Positions 1 to 8,326 of a stretch of DNA of 19,858 nucleotides are shown piece by piece. The translations under genes and the position numbers were made by a program. Position 1 is the first letter of the stretch; each line of letters begins with the position of its first letter. The notes below the pieces were generated by a model. That model ran no database searches. It was not told the origin of the DNA and saw nothing but the letters and a program-made list of their open reading frames with translations. Where the stretch lies: contig JBGUJH010000167.1 of NCBI GenBank assembly GCA_045113775.1, forward strand, positions 1 to 19,858. The letters are read 5' to 3'. This DNA comes from CAG-791 sp045113775 (GTDB lineage Bacteria > Bacillota > Clostridia > Lachnospirales > Lachnospiraceae).

Positions 1-3
1 CTT

Positions 4-35
4 ACTCAGTGGCGGGAGACAAGCCCCCACTGAGT
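4..35. repeat. Imperfect hairpin, function unknown
   Basis: ACTCAGTGG at the left pairs with CCACTGAGT at the right, and a GGG/CCC extension continues the stem past one bulged C. The loop is about 7 bases. Neither strand has a T-run directly after the stem, so it does not look like an intrinsic terminator. It lies downstream of the pilin-like gene on the minus strand and could be a dispersed repeat or a processing hairpin. Confidence 0.4.
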
Positions 36-92
36 TAAATGATGCACACGCGTGCGGAATGGAAGGTGTTGACTTTCAGGCAACCGCACTCG

Positions 93-120
93 GCGCAGCG
101 GCTCGCACTGCGAGCCTTGA
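93..120. repeat. GC-rich hairpin repeat, copy 1
   Basis: The element contains the palindrome GGCTCGC-ACT-GCGAGCC (100-116) flanked by GCGCAGC on one side and TTGA on the other. A copy in the opposite orientation lies at 16415-16442. The two differ only at one loop base over 28 positions. This copy lies between the stop of the pilin-like gene and the window edge. Confidence 0.65.
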
Positions 121-159
121 CTACACTATGTATTCCTTAAAATTAAAATGCGTAATTCC

Positions 160-879
160 CTACTTGTCAAGGTCAAGTTCCCGGCTGAAGATGTTTTGCG
201 CTCCGACACTCGGCAATTTAGAGTCCGGCGTGATCTCCTTCAGCATCTTATTCTGGCTCTCAGAGCCGGGTTTGCGGCTTGAAGGGACGTTTGCCGATAT
301 TTTGACGTCGTAATTCAGGGTCCCGTCTGCCTTTCGCTCCGGGATCATGGCCAAGAAGGGAGCGATCACGGACTTGTCGCTGGCCGAGATCCTGTAAGTC
401 TGGACCACCAGGTAGAGGCCGGCTTCCGTTCCCTGGAAGGTGACCTGCCCGTCCGACCAGACCTCTTCGGAAGGCGCGTCGAGGGAAATTCCTTTGATCT
501 CGGCGGTCTCGTTGAGCTTCTGCGCGAGGGCGGCGTCGAGCTGCGCATCCCGGTAAGGGGGCTCGCCGACCGATTCGAACAGCTCGTCGTAGGCAATGGC
601 GAAGCCGTCCTCGACCTTGATGTCCGCCACCTTGTAGATGCCGACCTTGTTGCCGAATTTGTCGGGCTCGCCCGCTTCGTTCGTGAAAGCGATCGTCAGA
701 GAACCTGTCTGCGCAGGGTTCGGGATGACCTGCCCATTTGAGGCCGGTTCGGAGGCCTTCGCAGTGGTCCCCGGCAGCAAAACAGTCCCGCACAGCAGTG
801 CCGCGCCCAGAACCGACGCGCATAGTGGGATCATGGCGATTATTAAGTTTCTTTTTATAGCTTTATATATTTGCCGCAT
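160..879 (-). CDS. Secreted pilin-like protein without C-terminal anchor
   Basis: This 239-residue protein begins with a signal peptide (basic MRQIYKAIKRN, hydrophobic core at about residues 12-36, TAKA cleavage-like site at about 40). The remainder resembles the N-terminal domain of sortase-assembled Gram-positive major pilins: a strand SLTIAFTNEAG, then GIYKVADIKVEDG, a GLYLVV strand and the PFLAMIP segment before a YDVKISA strand. Family pilins normally continue into Cna-B domains and end with LPXTG, a hydrophobic helix and basic residues. Here only KLPSVG is seen, followed by a short polar tail ending ELDLDK. It may be a truncated pilin or a secreted single-domain relative. GAGG lies about six bases before the ATG. 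It follows the giant adhesin but is separated from it by a terminator, so it probably has its own promoter. The pilin-domain assignment is by pattern recognition. Confidence 0.75.
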   Translation of the reverse strand: MRQIYKAIKRNLIIAMIPLCASVLGAALLCGTVLLPGTTAKASEPASNGQVIPNPAQTGSLTIAFTNEAGEPDKFGNKVGIYKVADIKVEDGFAIAYDELFESVGEPPYRDAQLDAALAQKLNETAEIKGISLDAPSEEVWSDGQVTFQGTEAGLYLVVQTYRISASDKSVIAPFLAMIPERKADGTLNYDVKISANVPSSRKPGSESQNKMLKEITPDSKLPSVGAQNIFSRELDLDK

Positions 880-915
880 TAGGTTCCTCGGTTTACTCCT
901 GAAACATCATCTATA

Positions 916-944
916 ACAATAGCATTTCAGAGGGTTCTTTACAA
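916..944 (-). promoter_or_regulatory. Candidate promoter of the pilin-like gene
   Basis: On the minus strand TTGTAA (939-944) is followed after 17 bases by TATTGT (916-921). It stands about 40 bases upstream of the start codon and downstream of the adhesin terminator, as expected for an independently transcribed gene. The -10 box is a modest match. Confidence 0.35.
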
Positions 945-978
945 GTTCACAGGGGCTTTTATGGAATTTCCGGGTATC

Positions 979-1008
979 CAATCGAGTAGGAGGCCTCCTA
1001 CTCGATTG
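979..1008. repeat. 30-base perfect palindrome
   Basis: The two halves, CAATCGAGTAGGAGG and its reverse complement, make a gapless palindrome centred on GGCC. It lies in the gene-free stretch 880-1161 between the adhesin and the pilin-like gene. There is no T-run directly after it. It could be a DNA-binding or recombination site, or a dispersed repeat. Confidence 0.7.
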
Positions 1009-1015
1009 ACCGTTG

Positions 1016-1060
1016 GCCGGTAAATGCATCTTCGTGCAAGCACGAGCTGCGCTTACCGGC
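1016..1060. repeat. Two-tier hairpin in intergenic region
   Basis: An outer stem GCCGGTAA (1016-1023) pairs with TTACCGGC (1053-1060). An inner stem TCGTGC (1032-1037) pairs with GCACGA (1040-1045) across AA. The inner part resembles a diverged version of the GCGCAGC-GGCTCGC hairpin repeat at 93-120 and 16415-16442. It lies immediately downstream of the adhesin terminator. Confidence 0.5.
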
Positions 1061-1069
1061 TTATCGCAC

Positions 1070-1114
1070 AAAAAAACAGCCATGAAGAAACGCAAAATCA
1101 TTTCTTCACAGCTG
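1070..1114 (-). terminator. Rho-independent terminator of the adhesin gene
   Basis: On the minus strand CAGC, two unpaired bases and TGAAGAAA pair with TTTCTTCA, two unpaired bases and GCTG around a 10-base loop. Seven Ts follow at once (the A-run at 1070-1076 on the plus strand). It starts about 50 bases after the adhesin stop codon. Confidence 0.8.
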
Positions 1115-1161
1115 CTTTGGCTGATTCCCGGTCGGGTGCCCCGCCCGGGCCAATGTGTTTT

Positions 1162-4100
1162 TCAGATCCTTCGGCCTCTTCTCAGGACCAGGCTGATCGC
1201 TGCGCCGGCAGCCAGGACCATACCCAGAATGGTAAAGATCCCTGTGCCGATTCCGCCGCTGGCGGGAAGTTCAACGCCCTGGTTGTTCCATACACGGATC
1301 TGCCATGTGCCGGGCTGCTGGCCGGGCACCCAGTATTCATCACTGTCCCGCGCGACTTCGGAAACGGATCCGGCCTGCATCGCTTTGACTTCCGTGCCTG
1401 TCACAGTAACCCTGATCGCGGTTTCCGCACCGCTGTATCCTTCGGGTGCTCTGGTCTCTACCAGTCTGTACTCTCCGGTCTCAAGGCCTCCGAGAGTGAG
1501 AATTCCGTCCGAACCGGTCGTACCTGTGATGACGGGCACTGCGCCGGCGTTCGGCTTTTCTGTTTTGTCGTTGTAGTCCTCCGCTTTGTACAGAGCAAAG
1601 TCTGCACCGTTCGTGACGGCCGTATGCCCTTGATCTGTCTTCCAGACGGAAACATTCTTGAGCTTAATATTGGGGATGGTCAGGACATAATTGACCGTTC
1701 CGTCGTCACCCGTCGTCTCCACAAGAGTCACCTCGTCCGGATGTGTATCCAGCAGCGTGACCGCTCCGGTACTGCTGACAGAGAACACGGTGTGGGAGGA
1801 GAGCTTCTGATAGCCGGGAAGCGAAGTCTTCTCACGCAGCTGATACTTGCCCGGAGGCAGTGTGTTGTCAAGCTGCGGGATGATCCCTGCTTCATCTGTG
1901 GTCAGGCTCTCATAGCCCGGCATCGGGTTTTCGTCGAAGGCGATGATCTCTCCAACCTTCTTTTCTTTGTGGAGAGCAAACTCTACGCCTTGAAGCGGTT
2001 CCCCGGTCTCCAGGTCAGTCTTCCTGGCAAGGAATGTGAAGGGCCGGTCCTTGACGATCAGCGTCGGCATCTCCGTTCCCTGTTCGATCACATAATAGTC
2101 TTCGTCTTCATAAGTTACCGTCAGTTCGCGCTGATGCAGTCTGAGCGTCATCGGTTCCTGAAGCCCGTTATAACCCTGCGGCGCAGATGTTTCGGTCAAA
2201 GTATAGTCGACATCGTCTCTCAGGAACGCCGTGGTGATCATTCCCGCTTCATCCGATGTGAAGGTTCCGATCAGATTACCCTGGTCATCTTTGAGCTCAA
2301 ATGCAGCTCCTGCCAGAGGGCTTGTGCCATCCCACTTTGTCTTTTTCAGTACAAGGCCGGGACGGTTATTCGTCACGGTATCTATGCGGACGTTGGATCC
2401 TTCTTCTATGGTGCCCTGCTCATACAATACTGTATAAGTAAACTCTGAGCTCTCAGACTCGCCCTTCTGGCGGCCGTCCAGTTTAAGCTCCTTTCCGTTC
2501 GAAATAGGATGAGCCTGTCCAAAGCCGGTTACGCTGCCGTCCTCATGGACTACGATATGCCCTCCGGTGAGCTTCACCTCTCGGATCACATAATCCTCGA
2601 GAGTTTTTCCGTCTTCCAGTTTCTTGAAATACCAGTACAGGGTCTGCGGCTTATCAGTGTATTTGAGCTGCCGCACTGTTCCGTCAACGAGCCTGACATT
2701 TTCTCCGTGGCCTTGTCCTTGGTTTTCATGTTTAAGGATAAATACGCCAAAATATGTCGGATCCCGGTCTTCCATATAGTCCGCGTCGGACCATATTTTG
2801 TTGACGCGAAGTCCCCATCCCTTGATATTGCAGATATCTACGTGGGGGTCTTCCCCGGTCCTCACGATATCTGAGAGGCCTGCGTCTTCGTCGGTATAGT
2901 CCCGATTATTGTATTGGTACTTCTGGAAAGAGTAACCGTCAGGGACTTCCTTCTCGCGTTCCACTATTTTGAACTGTGTTCCGACAAGCACATTGCGGAG
3001 CTCTAATGTGTGGTCCGCCGGCACGTTGGCAATGGTTCCGTAAATGGAGGTCGTAAAGCTGCAGATCGACTTCTGCTCCTCGCTCAGGTTGTCATAGTCG
3101 TTAATTCCCGTCGACGCGAAGCGCTTGTTCGCTTTATCCCAGTAGCAGTAGTTCCCGTCCCCGTCTTTAACGTGATAGGTGTACACGTCTGCCGGCGCAA
3201 GATCGTCAAATTCTGATGCCAGAGACAGACGGAACTGGAACATCGTACTGTCTTCCTCGAAAGGAATACGCGATGTGCCGTCTTCCCTGAACAATTTCTT
3301 GGTGATCGTCACTGTGCGGAGCGCTTCCGGATCCACTTCGTTCTCATATTTCACCGTCGCGCGGTCCTTCGTCGACTTGTAATCGATCCCAAAGTCCTTG
3401 TGATTATCCGAGGCACCAGGATGGAGCTGTCCATCGGCGTATATGGACGCGTCGTTGACTTTGACGTCTTTGAATACGCCCGTGTTCACGCCGCACTCCA
3501 CGATCCTGTAGGAAGTCATCCCTTCAGGGAAGCTGATCTCCGCGACCTCGTCCGGCTTGAGCAGGAAAACATCTTCGTAATCGGCGCCGCCGATCGTCAG
3601 ATGCTCCTTGTAGGTCACCGGATTGACCGAACCCTTGTACAGGACATAGTCCGTATTCCACTGCGGATCGGGGGTTGCGTTTTTCAGACGGTATTCTGTA
3701 TCGTCCCCTTCCTTCTTGAACCATATCTGATAAGCAAAATCCGACATGACGGACTCTGTGTTGTCCACACCGGAAAGCTTCTTCGTCAGCTGTACGGTCC
3801 CGGGTTTGACCGAAGCCAGGTTAAATCGCATGTGCAGGTTGGACGCGCCCGCGCCTCGCTCCATGTAGAAGATACGCATGGTGTGCGTCGTGTTCGCGTC
3901 GAAGATCCAGTGGCCTTCGTCATCCTGTACAAAGATTCCGTCCACATAGGCCTTCGCTTCTGCGTCTGAATGGCCTCGTTTTTTGTAATTGTTATAATAC
4001 AGATCCTTGAGTGTCGTTCTTTTCCCGTTTACATTGACCTCGCCTGTCCGGAAGTTAACACTGCCGGGAACGGCGCTGTGAATGCCGCCCAGGTCGATGA

Positions 4101-7100
4101 CCAGCTCACCGTCCACGTAGAGCCAGAAATCATCGTCTCCGGTAAATTCAAAGATAATGTCGTGTCCCCACTCGTCCAGTCCGTTCGGGGTCTGGGTAAA
4201 GGATGCGCTCAGTTCCATTCCGAAATAGGTATTTGCCTTTGCGCCGTTATTTTCGACCGTATAGAGTTGCTCGTTCTTTCGGGGATCGAGGTCCGGAAGC
4301 TGCGTGTCGCTCGTCGTGGGATACAGGTTCTTCCTGTTGACCGAGCAGAAGGTCCCTGCCTTCAGGTCGTTGTAGGGCAGGAACTGCCCGTGTTTGAGTG
4401 TATACCTTTCACCGGCTGAATCATAGGAGCCGAGCTCTTTGTAGACCGTGAAGTCGCCTTCCGTGCGTCCTTTCAGGCTCGCAAAATTCTGTGCGCTGTC
4501 GTATTCGAAATAGCCCGTTTCATTATAGGTTTCGCGGATGAACAGATGATTGACGTCCTTAACATCGGAGAACAGATCCCCTAAGGGTCCTCCCTTCGCC
4601 GTAGGGTAGCCTCTTTCGCCGCCCTCAAGGTTTGTCGATAAGAGCCCCTGCACGAGCTTCGTGGTCAGTCCGCCCGTATCATCATCGAGGAAATTACTCA
4701 TCTCAGCGCGAGTGCCGAAATCGATCATCTTCATCTCAATGCCGTACTGGTTATTGTCGATCGTCGGCACATCTGTCAGAGTGTCATCCACATTTACGGG
4801 TTTCATCTCGGCAAAATAGAAATCGTCGAACTTTACTCTCTCTTTTGACACGATCGCGCCGTCCTCGGTCTTAAGGCCTGCGTAGACGTAGTTATCATTG
4901 TCCCAGGCCATGATCGGGCTGTAATAATGTCCGTCCCTTCTTCCGTTCATGTTGATTCCGATGGGATCGTCGGACAGAATCTGGTTGCCGGTAATCTGAG
5001 GCGCCAGATATTTTTCCGAGTACTCATTAAAGAGCTCATAATAGTAGTTGGGTTCGCCGGTGACTTCATCGGTGTACTCCACAAAATCCCAGAGCAGCGT
5101 GTTGTGCTGGCCGCCGACCCACTCGATCGTATCGCCGCTCTCAAAGACCTGCTTGAGGCTTCCGTCGTGGTCGATCGCATAATAATCATATTTCTTTCCG
5201 GCTTCGTTCCATACTCTGGTATAGACGATCACCTTGGATCCGTTGGTCACTGAGGGATCCGAGACGCTGACCTTATCCGCCGAATAGGTCCTGATATACT
5301 CCGAAGTCAGTTCAGAGAGCTCGACCAGATAGAGCCATTCCCTGCCGACGTCTCCGCCGGTCGAAAAGCCATTGGCCGTCTGTCCTGTGAATGTGACGGT
5401 ATCGCCCGTGCTCACCGATTTGAGGCAGATCTTTCCGCCCTGCTGCGTGCCTGATCCCGGTACTACCTGGACCTTGCAAGACTCATCCTTTTGCGCGGAC
5501 AGCATAATTCCGTCCGCAGTCACCTTCAGATACCTGGTGCTTCCGTCCGCCACTGTACTGATATAGTAGTGGTCCTGGTCGATCCACTCGAAGGTCCACA
5601 TGGAGATATCGCTGTCGTTGGGCACGAACAGCTGTCCGTCTTCATAGTGCGGTTTGCTCATGACAGTGAGCGATTTGGCCGCCAGGGCGCTCTTATCGCC
5701 CGATCCCGCCGCCGGGATCTCGTCATTCATCAGCGCTCTGCCGGTGACGCCGCCATCCCAGTTCATCAGGCCGTATGTCTTCCCATCCAGCTTATAAGGA
5801 TCCTCCTCAATGGAGTCATAATACCAGATGTTCATATTGTTGTTCGGGTCGTTGGCCGTGTTCCATGAGCAGAAACGGTTCCCGCTTTCGCTCTTCTGCT
5901 GGTTCCAGTACCACTGGCCGTTGTTGAACTTAAATATGTCGTTACTGCCTGCCGTCACCGTAAACGCGGTCGCCCCGGCTTCCGCAGCCGATGCGCCCTC
6001 TACAAGAAGCAGGCTGTTGTTATTCTCGTTTTTGACATATTGCTTCGTCGTGCCGTCGCTCTTATAGCAGTAGGCGTAGAACTTATTATCCGTCCCTTCG
6101 ACCTTTTCAAAATAGTATTTGGCCGCATTAGCCGGCGGCGAACTGCAGGCAGGCTTCGTCTTGGAGATGCCTATCCTGCCTTCAGATGTCCTTACGAGTT
6201 CGTTGCCGAAGTAATACCCGGCTGTGTGGCCGATATACACTCCCTCCTGCCCGCGGGAGACCAGTTCGTCGAGGGATTCGACCTTCTGCCATCCCAGCGG
6301 CACGCTTTCGGGACCCGCCACGATCGCGTACGCGGAGAAACCGTCCGCCGCAAAGCTGACCGTGTCTCCCGAAATATCTATGTCGGAGAGGACCTGCACT
6401 TCTTCGCCGTTATCGGCAAAGTGGACCACGTTTGTGTACTCATCCGTGGCTACGTCGCCTTCCATATCCGCAAGCTCGATGCGCACGTCAACGGGCGCGG
6501 CGATCTCGACCTTGTCGCCGTTTTTGTCGACGATCTTGATGTCAAAAAGGCGCAGGAAAGGCGCGCTTCCTTCTTCGAGGTCCAGCGCGTTCTCTATTTT
6601 GGCGACGTAGTCGGCGTAATCAGCGGATTCCTCCGCGCCTTCTCCGGCCAAGTCCTCATTGTCGGCGCCCTCCGGCAGGATCTCCTGCACTTCAAGGTGC
6701 GACCCCTTGGGCACTTCCGCGTCTGCGCCGCATTCGACCGTGATCTTATAGTTGCGGCCGTCTCCCGCCAGTACCGTCGCCTCGAAGGTCTCGGTCCCGC
6801 AGATGCCGTAGACGGAGAATTTGTCGGACTCAAAGGAAACTTCATTTACATGAAGCGCGTTGTCAACTTCCTTGTCCGCTTTCTTTTCAGTGCCCGCTGC
6901 GTTCTCTGCGATCTTGTCGGCCGCATTGCCGGTGTCGTTCCCGGCGCCCGTCTTGATCTTGAGCCCGTCCTCAGTCTTCAGTTCGGACTCGATGAACTCG
7001 GGCTTGTCCTCTTTCTGCTCATCAAAATGGACGGTGTCCAGGCCTGCGTTCGCAGTCACCTCCACCGCTTTGTCATACTCTATTCGCACCATCACTTTGC

Positions 7101-8133
7101 CGGCCGGCTCTATTTTGGCTCCCTTGTAAATGAAGCTGATGTCATAGAACCGCGCAAAGGAAAGACTGGTGTTGTCGTCGTACTTGTCCTTCAGCTCTTT
7201 CTGCGCCCTGTCAAAATACAGCTGATACTCCTCTTCGTCCTTCTCCTTGGTGATCTCGCGGACCTGAAGAGTCGTCTCTTTAGGCAGTTTAGCCTCAGCG
7301 GTAACCGTTACATAGACTTTGTAATCGCTGCCCTCCGCGGTCAGCTCGGTCTCCTCCGTGATGAGCTCAGCGTCCGTCGCCACCGCGTCCGCAGTCATCG
7401 CTGCAGCTGCAGATTCTGCAGCCGCGCTTGTATCTGCCGTACCTGCGCCTGCTGCGGCGTCTTTGCCTGCGGCCTCGGCTGCGGCGTCGTCCGCGCCTGC
7501 GCCTGCGGACTCACCTGTCGCGTCGTCCGTGACCGCTTCTGCTGCCTCGCCTTCCGCGGTGTCCGCGTCAGCGTCCGCTGTCCCGGCTTCCGCGTCTGTG
7601 CCTTCGGCTGCGCCTCCGTCCGCGTTTTCGGCGGTCTCGCTGTCTGCGTTTTCGGTCGCCCCGGCGTATTCGCTGTCGGTGCTTCCGGTAGTGTCGCCGT
7701 CCGCGCTTGCGGTCGTATCGCCGTCTGCGTTTCCGGTCGTATTGCCGTCTGCGCTTTCGCTCTCATCTCCGCCTGCGTTTTCGGTCGTATTGGAGTCTGA
7801 GCCCCCGGTCTCATCGCTGCCTGCTTCGTCAGCCGAGTCTCTCTCCGACTCGCTGCCCGAGGCTTCGCCCGGTTCTGCGGCGTTCGCCGCCTGGTCTGTG
7901 GCCCCTGTTTCCTCAGATGCCCACCCCATTACTGTCCGGGTCTGCGGGGCTCCCGCTTTCATGCCGGCCATGCGTGCGGCTGTTTCCTTGTCGATCGAAA
8001 TAGCAGGAAGTGTCAGCGCATATGTAGTTACAAACACAACAACACACGCCAGTGCAAAGATCACTCTGTACAGGCGTTTCAGTCTCCGGTGTTCTCTTAA
8101 GATGATCTCAATCAATCTTTCTAAGAACTTCAT
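1162..8133 (-). CDS. Giant LPXTG-anchored fibro-slime/Cna-B surface adhesin
   Basis: The product has about 2,323 residues. A basic N-terminus and hydrophobic segment (about 20-46, ending TTYALTLPA) form an export signal. A low-complexity Ala/Glu/Asp/Thr/Gly region spans about 75-255. Two related beta-rich modules follow (about 265-440 and 445-610), each ending in FSVYGI or FSAYAIV. A long region at 610-1110 with trefoil-like YYFE/YLK strands precedes a fibro-slime domain (about 1130-1440; FTGDDDFWLYVDG, IDLGGIHS). Cna-B/SpaA-like isopeptide domains start near 1445, 1600, 1775, 1925, 2035 and 2155, with lysines in KKTKWDG, RKTDLE and WKTDQG and glutamates in LTETSAPQGY, LREKTSLPGY and LVETRAPEGY. 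The sorting signal LPASGG lies near 2289, followed by a hydrophobic helix and RRGRRI. I infer a sortase-attached adhesin or pilus tip. ATG at 8133 is preferred over the in-frame GTG at 8139, because that GTG lies inside AGAGGTGA, the apparent ribosome binding site. Confidence 0.92.
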   Translation of the reverse strand: MKFLERLIEIILREHRRLKRLYRVIFALACVVVFVTTYALTLPAISIDKETAARMAGMKAGAPQTRTVMGWASEETGATDQAANAAEPGEASGSESERDSADEAGSDETGGSDSNTTENAGGDESESADGNTTGNADGDTTASADGDTTGSTDSEYAGATENADSETAENADGGAAEGTDAEAGTADADADTAEGEAAEAVTDDATGESAGAGADDAAAEAAGKDAAAGAGTADTSAAAESAAAAMTADAVATDAELITEETELTAEGSDYKVYVTVTAEAKLPKETTLQVREITKEKDEEEYQLYFDRAQKELKDKYDDNTSLSFARFYDISFIYKGAKIEPAGKVMVRIEYDKAVEVTANAGLDTVHFDEQKEDKPEFIESELKTEDGLKIKTGAGNDTGNAADKIAENAAGTEKKADKEVDNALHVNEVSFESDKFSVYGICGTETFEATVLAGDGRNYKITVECGADAEVPKGSHLEVQEILPEGADNEDLAGEGAEESADYADYVAKIENALDLEEGSAPFLRLFDIKIVDKNGDKVEIAAPVDVRIELADMEGDVATDEYTNVVHFADNGEEVQVLSDIDISGDTVSFAADGFSAYAIVAGPESVPLGWQKVESLDELVSRGQEGVYIGHTAGYYFGNELVRTSEGRIGISKTKPACSSPPANAAKYYFEKVEGTDNKFYAYCYKSDGTTKQYVKNENNNSLLLVEGASAAEAGATAFTVTAGSNDIFKFNNGQWYWNQQKSESGNRFCSWNTANDPNNNMNIWYYDSIEEDPYKLDGKTYGLMNWDGGVTGRALMNDEIPAAGSGDKSALAAKSLTVMSKPHYEDGQLFVPNDSDISMWTFEWIDQDHYYISTVADGSTRYLKVTADGIMLSAQKDESCKVQVVPGSGTQQGGKICLKSVSTGDTVTFTGQTANGFSTGGDVGREWLYLVELSELTSEYIRTYSADKVSVSDPSVTNGSKVIVYTRVWNEAGKKYDYYAIDHDGSLKQVFESGDTIEWVGGQHNTLLWDFVEYTDEVTGEPNYYYELFNEYSEKYLAPQITGNQILSDDPIGINMNGRRDGHYYSPIMAWDNDNYVYAGLKTEDGAIVSKERVKFDDFYFAEMKPVNVDDTLTDVPTIDNNQYGIEMKMIDFGTRAEMSNFLDDDTGGLTTKLVQGLLSTNLEGGERGYPTAKGGPLGDLFSDVKDVNHLFIRETYNETGYFEYDSAQNFASLKGRTEGDFTVYKELGSYDSAGERYTLKHGQFLPYNDLKAGTFCSVNRKNLYPTTSDTQLPDLDPRKNEQLYTVENNGAKANTYFGMELSASFTQTPNGLDEWGHDIIFEFTGDDDFWLYVDGELVIDLGGIHSAVPGSVNFRTGEVNVNGKRTTLKDLYYNNYKKRGHSDAEAKAYVDGIFVQDDEGHWIFDANTTHTMRIFYMERGAGASNLHMRFNLASVKPGTVQLTKKLSGVDNTESVMSDFAYQIWFKKEGDDTEYRLKNATPDPQWNTDYVLYKGSVNPVTYKEHLTIGGADYEDVFLLKPDEVAEISFPEGMTSYRIVECGVNTGVFKDVKVNDASIYADGQLHPGASDNHKDFGIDYKSTKDRATVKYENEVDPEALRTVTITKKLFREDGTSRIPFEEDSTMFQFRLSLASEFDDLAPADVYTYHVKDGDGNYCYWDKANKRFASTGINDYDNLSEEQKSICSFTTSIYGTIANVPADHTLELRNVLVGTQFKIVEREKEVPDGYSFQKYQYNNRDYTDEDAGLSDIVRTGEDPHVDICNIKGWGLRVNKIWSDADYMEDRDPTYFGVFILKHENQGQGHGENVRLVDGTVRQLKYTDKPQTLYWYFKKLEDGKTLEDYVIREVKLTGGHIVVHEDGSVTGFGQAHPISNGKELKLDGRQKGESESSEFTYTVLYEQGTIEEGSNVRIDTVTNNRPGLVLKKTKWDGTSPLAGAAFELKDDQGNLIGTFTSDEAGMITTAFLRDDVDYTLTETSAPQGYNGLQEPMTLRLHQRELTVTYEDEDYYVIEQGTEMPTLIVKDRPFTFLARKTDLETGEPLQGVEFALHKEKKVGEIIAFDENPMPGYESLTTDEAGIIPQLDNTLPPGKYQLREKTSLPGYQKLSSHTVFSVSSTGAVTLLDTHPDEVTLVETTGDDGTVNYVLTIPNIKLKNVSVWKTDQGHTAVTNGADFALYKAEDYNDKTEKPNAGAVPVITGTTGSDGILTLGGLETGEYRLVETRAPEGYSGAETAIRVTVTGTEVKAMQAGSVSEVARDSDEYWVPGQQPGTWQIRVWNNQGVELPASGGIGTGIFTILGMVLAAGAAISLVLRRGRRI
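7681..7755 (-). repeat. Degenerate 24-bp coding repeats in adhesin stalk
   Basis: This stretch encodes eight-residue units SADGNTTG, NADGDTTA and SADGDTTG, with a decayed STDSEYAG next to them. Further weak repeats continue through the whole Ala/Asp/Thr-rich region. The 24-bp units keep the frame, so copy number could change by slippage. The segment probably forms a flexible spacer between the membrane-proximal N-terminus and the folded domains. Confidence 0.6.
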
Positions 8134-8216
8134 TGTCACCTCTGACTATTGTCTTGTCGTAATTCCTTCGGTTGTAAACCCGATTAACCAAAAACACCCA
8201 GTTAACCTAGTATATT

Positions 8217-8246
8217 GTTATAGCTACAATTTAACATTTTTGTCAT
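8217..8246 (-). promoter_or_regulatory. Candidate promoter of the adhesin gene
   Basis: On the minus strand ATGACA (8241-8246) and TATAAC (8217-8222) are separated by 18 bases, giving a leader of roughly 75 bases before the adhesin ATG. A perfect TTGACA (8250-8255) lies just upstream but has no good -10 box at the usual distance. ACATTT and AAATGT form a small inverted repeat over the -35 area, which could be an operator. The rest of 8134-8326 holds no gene, and I see no clear terminator after rsmI. Confidence 0.4.
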
Positions 8247-8326
8247 AAATGTCAATATTTTTTGGGCTTCACTGTGCTGCAGTTGTACCGAAAAGTGCAA
8301 GTACAATATTCCGACACAACTCTGCG

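Noticed and set aside
1024..2448. 474-codon plus-strand frame starting at the adhesin terminator
   Set aside because: It overlaps the adhesin C-terminal isopeptide domains and sorting signal, which are well supported on the other strand, and shows no coherent protein features.
6040..7800. 586-codon open frame on the plus strand
   Set aside because: It is the antisense of the adhesin N-terminal half. Its repetitive Cys/Arg/Val-rich end is a mirror of the adhesin stalk repeats. It has no ribosome binding site or domain signature that I can see.
8134..8326. Terminator for rsmI
   Set aside because: A 6-bp TTGTAC/GTACAA hairpin with a 12-base loop exists, but no T-run follows directly, so I could not support a terminator.
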